64,000 nt of DNA from Antilocapra americana. Taxonomy: Eukaryota > Chordata > Mammalia > Artiodactyla > Antilocapridae. The DNA lies in assembly GCA_007570785.1 (NCBI GenBank), contig ML661799.1, positions 719,598 to 783,597 of the forward strand, given 5' to 3'. Below are positions 59,062-64,000 of the stretch, one piece after another (the stretch's first letter is position 1; each line of letters opens with the position of its first letter). A model generated the notes under the pieces. That model was not told where the DNA came from. It was given only the letters and a program-made list of their open reading frames with translations, and did no database searches. A program made the translations under genes and the position numbers.

Positions 59062-59330
59062 AAAATAATTCACTGGAAGGACAGATGCTGAAGCTGAAGC
59101 TCTACTACTTTGGCCACCCTGTGTGAAGAGCCATCTCATTTGAAAAGACTCTGATGCTGGGAAAGATTGAAGGCAGGAGGTGAAGGGGGCGACAAAGCAC
59201 AAGATGGTCCAACTCAAAGGACATGAGTCTGAGCAAACTCCCAGAGATAGTGAAGGACAGGGAAGCCTGGCATGCTGCAGTCCATGAAGTCACAAAGAGT
59301 TGGACACAGCTTAGTGACTGAACAACAATA
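59062..59330 (+). mobile_element. BovB LINE 3' fragment
   Basis: Plus orientation; AATTCACTGGAAGGACAGAT through GTGACTGAACAACAATAAC. Confidence 0.85.
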
Positions 59331-59334
59331 ACGA

Positions 59335-60420
59335 TCTATAAAATAAATGCAGCATCTACAGTCATCGAAATGCATTTGGAGAAACCTTCTCAAGAGTTAA
59401 AGAACTGAAGTTTAATAAAAAGTTTTTAAAAACACATTTTTTTTTCATCCAAATGCACTGGAGAATTAAAAAAAGAAAACTTTCCAGGACCTCTGGCTTT
59501 CCTCCAGGAAAGGACTACCACACCACAGAGGAATTGGATTTTTGCCTATTCGCCTTTGGAATGACCTGAAATTTATATTCTTTTCAAATAGATGCCCTGC
59601 ACGATGACCTGGCAACAGGAGCATTTTCCCAGTCTGTGGTACAGAAGTCATGTGATACTCAAATTCCTTTGCAAGAGTCCATATATTCTGCACCCTTGTG
59701 AGGCTGATCCTCAAGACCAGTGCCAAAGGGTTCCGCCCACACAAGGCCCTCTTTGGCCATGGCAGTGTTATCCCACCCTCAGCAGCAGGCCCTTGCCCTT
59801 AAAAAACAAAATTCCCTTCAGTTCTGTTAAATTAATTTCAGCAGATGTTATCTATGTGCCAAAAATTGTATTTAGCCACTGGAAGTTAAACAAAAGAAGA
59901 TCTGGTCTCTGAGCTTGAAGACCTTATAAACAATTGCTATATAATTTAATGTCTTAATCAAACAACATAGAACATGTGGGTAGAGGGCATTGGAACTCAG
60001 AGGAGAGAATCATAACCCAACATGAGGCTCTGAGAATTGCTTCTCAGAGAAGATGACATATAAGCTGATATTCTTAAAGGAAGAATTAGGGGGTGTCAAT
60101 CATGAAAGGGTGTTCTTGGCATAGGAAGGAGTATAAACAGAGGACAGCAGTATAAAGAGAATGGACTGTGATAAGACGCACACATAGGCATTAGTTGAGA
60201 AGTTATAAAATGATTACAAAATGGAAGATTGGGACAGAGATGAGACAAAAAGGAAGGACAACTTATAGAAGAGAGGATATGGAGAACCTTGAATGATCTG
60301 TTAAAAAGTTCAGACTTTATTCAGTACAATGGGTACCCATTGGTGAGTTTTGTTTTGTCTATATATGGTGTTGTTTGGTTGAACAGTATTTTTTAATTAA
60401 CCTTTTAATGTTTTATTGTC
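59335..60420. other. Intergenic DNA, no gene seen
   Basis: Only chance ORFs of up to 106 codons; possible decayed old repeats. Confidence 0.3.
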
Positions 60421-62060
60421 AATAAAATTAGTATTCATTATTTAAAAAAAAAACTAGGAACAAAAACCCCAGATAGACAAAGTAATCATGAAAAAAAATT
60501 TAAATTTTGGAGGTGTCACACTTCTTGATTCCCAAACTTAATACAAAGCTATAGTTATCAGAACAGTGAAGTACTGGCATAAAAACAGACATCTAGGTCA
60601 AGGGGATGGAACAGAAAGTATAGCAATAAACCTTCACATATAGGGTTAAAGGAAAGGCTGTGGAAACCATTCAATACAAAGGACAGTACTGTCAGCAAAT
60701 GGTGATGGAAAAACTAGTAAATAATCTGCCTACCAACGTAGGAGACGCAAGAGACCCAAGTTTGATCCCTGGGTCAGAAAGATCCCCTGGAGAAGGAAAT
60801 TGCAACCCACTCCAGTATTCTTGCCTAGAAAATTCCATGGACAGGGGAGCCTGGCAGGCTGCAATCCATGGGGCCGCAAAGAGTCGGACATGACTGAATG
60901 ACTAAACATACACACACTTACCTTACACTATAATATTAATTCAAAATGGATCAAAGATTTAAACATAAAAACTAAAACTATTTAAAAGAAAACATAGGGA
61001 AAATCTTCGTGACATTGGATTTGGCAGTGATTTCTTGAATATGACACAAAAGCATAAGCAATAAAGTAAAAAATGGCTAAATTGTACTACATCAAATTTA
61101 AAACTTTTGTGCCTCAAAGGACACCATCAACAGAGTAAAAAGGAAACCTATGAAATTGGAGAAAATTTTTGCAAGTTATATATCTGATAGGAGGTTAGTA
61201 CATAAATATATAAAGAATTCCTACAACTCAGCAACATAAAAACAAACAACCAAATTAAAAAATGAGTAAACTGAATTGAATAAACATTTCTCCAAAAAGA
61301 TATGCAAATGGACAATAAACACATAAAAAGATGCTTAACACCACTAATCATTAGGGAAATGCAAGTCAAAACCACAGTAAGATACAACTTCATATCCAGT
61401 AAGATGGCTATTACCAAAACAAAACAAGCAAACAAGTGAAGAAACCAGAAAATAACAAGCGTTGATGAGGATACAGAGAAATTAGAACCCTTGTGCACTG
61501 CTGCAAGGATTGTGAAAAACAGTATGATAGTTCCTCAAAAGATTAAAAATAGAATTACCATTATCATCCACAAATTCCACTTCTGGGTATATCCCCCAAA
61601 AGAACTGAAAGCAAAATTTAGGCATATATTTGTACACTCACGTTCATAGCAACATTACTTACATTAGCCAAAAGATATAAGCAACCCAAAGGTCCATCAA
61701 CAAACAAATGGTGTGCGTGTGATGGAATATTATTTAGCCCTTAAAAAGGAGATTCTGATACGTGCTGCAGTTTGTCTGAATCTTGAGGATATTATGCTGA
61801 GTGAAATAGGCAGTCACAAAAAGACAAACATTATATAGTTTCACTGATGTGAAATACCAAGAGTAATCAATAGTCAAGTTCATAGAAACAGAAAGTAGAA
61901 TGGTGGTTCCCAGGAGGTAGCAGAGGGAGAAACAGGGAGTTGGCATTGAATGGATATGGAATTTCAGTTTGGAAAGATGAAAAAAATTTGGACGTGGATA
62001 GTAGTAAGAGTTTCACAACAATGTAAATGTATTACTGAACTTCATACTAAAAGTGGCTAA
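60420..62060 (+). mobile_element. Old L1 3' part, plus strand, split by a SINE
   Basis: Plus-strand L1 ORF2 end and tail (GACAGTACTGTCAGCAAATG, CAACAGAGTAAAAAGGAAAC, ATGGAATATTATTTAGCCCT) with many stops. A Bov-tA copy sits inside at 60715-60910. Confidence 0.75.
60715..60910 (+). repeat. Bov-tA SINE in L1
   Basis: Plus orientation, missing its first bases: AAATAATCTGCCTACCAACG through CATGACTGAATGACTAAACA. Confidence 0.85.
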
Positions 62061-62129
62061 TATAGTAAATTTTATTTAACCTTTACCTCAGAAAAAGCCC
62101 CTAGAAACACAGAAAGGCAAGAAAGCTAT

Positions 62130-62500
62130 TCATGGACTTCTGTAGTGGTCTAGTAGTTAAGAATCCACCTGCCAATGCAGGAGACGGAAGATTCCACATG
62201 CCATGGGGCCACTAAGCCCGTGCACCAAAACTGCTGAGTCCACGCATGCTCTGCAGCAAGAAAAGCCACCACAATGAGCAGCCCACGCACCGCAACAAAG
62301 ACTAGCTCCCGCTCGCTGCAACCAGAGAAAGCCTGTGTGCCTCAGTGAAGACCCAGTGTGTGTGTGAAGTCATTCAGTCATGTCTGACTCTTTGTGACTC
62401 CATGGACTGTAGCCCACCAGGCTCCTCTGTCCATGGAATTTTTTAGGCAAGAGTACTGGAGAAGTCCCAGGGCAGCCAAAAATAAATAAATAAAAATTTA
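62130..62500 (+). repeat. CHR-type SINE split by a Bov-tA fragment
   Basis: Plus orientation: GGACTTCTGTAGTGGTCTAG, AACAAAGACTAGCTCCCGCT and GGGCAGCCAAAAATAAATAA. Interrupted at 62358-62460. Confidence 0.8.
62358..62460 (-). repeat. Bov-tA SINE fragment inside CHR SINE
   Basis: Minus orientation, only the TGTGTGTGAAGTCATTCAGT to GAGTACTGGA part. Flanked by GAAGACCCAG and GAAGTCCCAG, an imperfect target-site duplication. Confidence 0.8.
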
Positions 62501-63055
62501 AAAATCAGCCATATCTCTTTTTAAAAAAATAGTTACTCATAACCTTACACAATATTCCCAATCTCCAGTACCAAATATAACACTTGAGTAGTGAATGGGA
62601 GAATACATGAAGAGTTTCCATTTGAGTCTGAGATAGTTTCCTCCAACTGTAGAAAGGAGGATGGCTTTAAGCAGGACAAAATGAAAGCCAGACAGAGAGG
62701 TTAGGTAGTTAAATAATGCAAAAGATAAGGAAAGCTTGAACTAGGGAAGTGCTAGTTAACTGCTGAAGAAGAACAGACCTATTAGAAATATACTTAGGAC
62801 CTGAAGAGTGAGCAAGATCTGATGAGTGACCAGTGACGAGGATGGAGAGGAAGACATCCAAGTACCCAGTTTTAGGAATTTACTGACTAGGGCACCATTA
62901 TTTAAGACTGCATACACAGAAAAACAGAAAATATAATTTAATAAGAAAATTTTTTTAATTTAACTAAAATGCAATATAATTTAATTAGAGCTTGAAATAT
63001 TTGAAAGAAAAAATTGATAATTGGGAATGTGATTGTGGTGGTTTGTAATTTGTTA
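62500..63055. other. AT-rich intergenic DNA, no gene seen
   Basis: No repeat or ORF of note. Confidence 0.3.
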
Positions 63056-63057
63056 AC

Positions 63058-63560
63058 TTGGTTAAAATAACTGTTTCCCAGAACTCTCTTCCCTGCATGT
63101 TTCTGGTTAGGGTAGCCCCCTGGGCCATGTTGTGCAAGCACTGGAAGGTGGAGGGGAAGCAGAAGCCAGAGCGTTTGGATGCACAAAGGTTGGTGCAGGA
63201 GGCACTGATGGAGCTCATCCACATTGTCTCTTATCTGGGGGCTCAGAAGAAGCTGGCACCCTTTGTCATGGCGCTAAACATTCACCTGACTGAGGAGTCA
63301 AAAAAGCTGAAGGAAGATCCAGCAGGAGGTGGAGCAACTGCAGGACGGGATGCTGCCCTGAGCTGAGGAGATGAGCATCCAGAAAAGAGCCTAAAAGGTG
63401 TGAGACTCCCAAGAAAAGAACAGTCTCACAGAGACTGAGGAAATGGATATATCAAGACGCTGGGAGTGACTACAACAAACCTGGGTCAACTGAGCTGGAG
63501 AACTTGGCTAAGTCACAATTGAAATAGACAGGAACAAGGCCAATGCCTTCAAAAGAAACA
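63058..63560 (+). pseudogene. Unidentified retrocopy-like coding remnant
   Basis: A plus-strand open frame from 63058 to 63366 (102 codons) whose middle has a protein-like make-up: CKHWKVEGKQKPERLDAQRL, then QEALMELIHIVSYLGAQKKL and NIHLTEESKKL. After about 63310 a coiled-coil-like peptide (QQEVEQLQDGMLP) is readable only in another frame, and later PKKRTVSQRLRKWIYQDAGS, as expected of a frameshifted pseudogene. No introns are apparent. I do not recognise the parent gene; a chance ORF cannot be excluded. Confidence 0.4.
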
Positions 63561-63612
63561 TTTTAATGCAAAGAAGCAAGATGTGAATTTTTATGAAGTC
63601 TAGTCCCAGAGC

Positions 63613-63840
63613 GGGGCTTCCCAGGTAGCGCTAGTGGTATAGAATCCACTCGCCAGTGCAAGAGATGTAAAGAGACGTAGGTTCCTTCCTGGGTGGGGAA
63701 GATCCCCTGGAGGAGGGCATAGCAACCCACTCCAGTAGTCTTGCCTGGAGAATCCCATGGACAGAGGAGCCTGGCGGGCTACAATCCACAGGGTCGCAAA
63801 GAGTTGGACACGACTGAAGCAAATTAGCGTGCACGCACGC
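63613..63840 (+). repeat. Bov-tA SINE
   Basis: Plus orientation, CGGGGCTTCCCAGGTAGCGC through GCAAATTAGCGTGCACGCAC. Confidence 0.88.
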
Positions 63841-63879
63841 AGTCACCAGAGTATGGTCATTCTATTAGAATTCCTGTCT

Positions 63880-64000
63880 TTATATTTTTAAATCTAGTTT
63901 ATTGAAGTATAGTTGATTTATAATGCTCTGTTAATTTCTGCTGTATAGCAAAATGATTCAATTATACATACATATTTTTTCATATTCTTTTCCATTATGG
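63880..64000 (-). repeat. L1 3'-end fragment at the window edge
   Basis: Reversed L1 tail: AGTTTATTGAAGTATAGTTG and TTCTGCTGTATAGCAAAATG; continues past the window. Confidence 0.65.

Noticed and set aside
57900..64000. First exon or promoter of RAP1A, expected beyond ADORA3
   Set aside because: No strong CpG island and no RAP1A coding sequence is present; it probably lies outside the window.
1..64000. tRNA genes in the many SINEs
   Set aside because: CHR and Bov-tA heads are tRNA-derived but diverged; no intact cloverleaf independent of a SINE was seen.

Overview
The window is mammalian nuclear DNA from a ruminant, most likely a bovid such as cattle or a close relative. This rests on dense Bov-tA/Bov-A2 SINEs, BovB (RTE-type) LINE fragments, ruminant L1 copies and CHR-type tRNA-derived SINEs, and on an intact adenosine A3 receptor that closely resembles the sheep protein as I remember it. 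The gene pair found (TMIGD3, ADORA3) belongs to the block that is human 1p13, which corresponds to cattle chromosome 3 (established synteny, not read from the sequence).

Only the first ~19.3 kb holds recognisable genes, both on the minus strand. ADORA3 has two coding exons (19256..18907 and 17013..16410) that join into a complete 317-residue seven-helix receptor. TMIGD3, a single-V-set immunoglobulin membrane protein, has five coding exons that I assembled from splice signals, reading phase and remembered similarity to the human protein (9827..9721, 7326..6979, 4689..4623, 3892..3792, 1513..1395). They give a 224-residue protein from the signal-peptide ATG. The two genes interlock: the ADORA3 exon 1 donor and the acceptor at 9827 have matching phases. 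A receptor-Ig fusion of 363 codons is therefore open from end to end, as described for human TMIGD3 isoforms. Compared with the human protein as I remember it, the ruminant TMIGD3 stop codon is lost and a poly(A) signal lies inside the resulting 16-residue extension.

From ~19.3 kb to 64 kb I see no confident host gene. This is intergenic DNA (RAP1A lies beyond ADORA3 in other mammals, but none of its coding exons is here). It holds a BovB element split by an L1 (19.9-22.3 kb), an inverted repeat at 22.66-23.10 kb, a candidate membrane-segment exon at 26.2-26.4 kb, and a GC-rich stretch with a strong G-quadruplex motif and a weak CpG island (33.6-34.9 kb). Further on lie two stacked old L1s with five younger insertions (41-49 kb), MIR/L2/MER20 fossils, and an unidentified retrocopy-like ORF at 63.06-63.37 kb.

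I found no CRISPR, phage or operon-like system. The most noteworthy biology is the ADORA3-TMIGD3 interlocked locus and the changed 3' end of TMIGD3.
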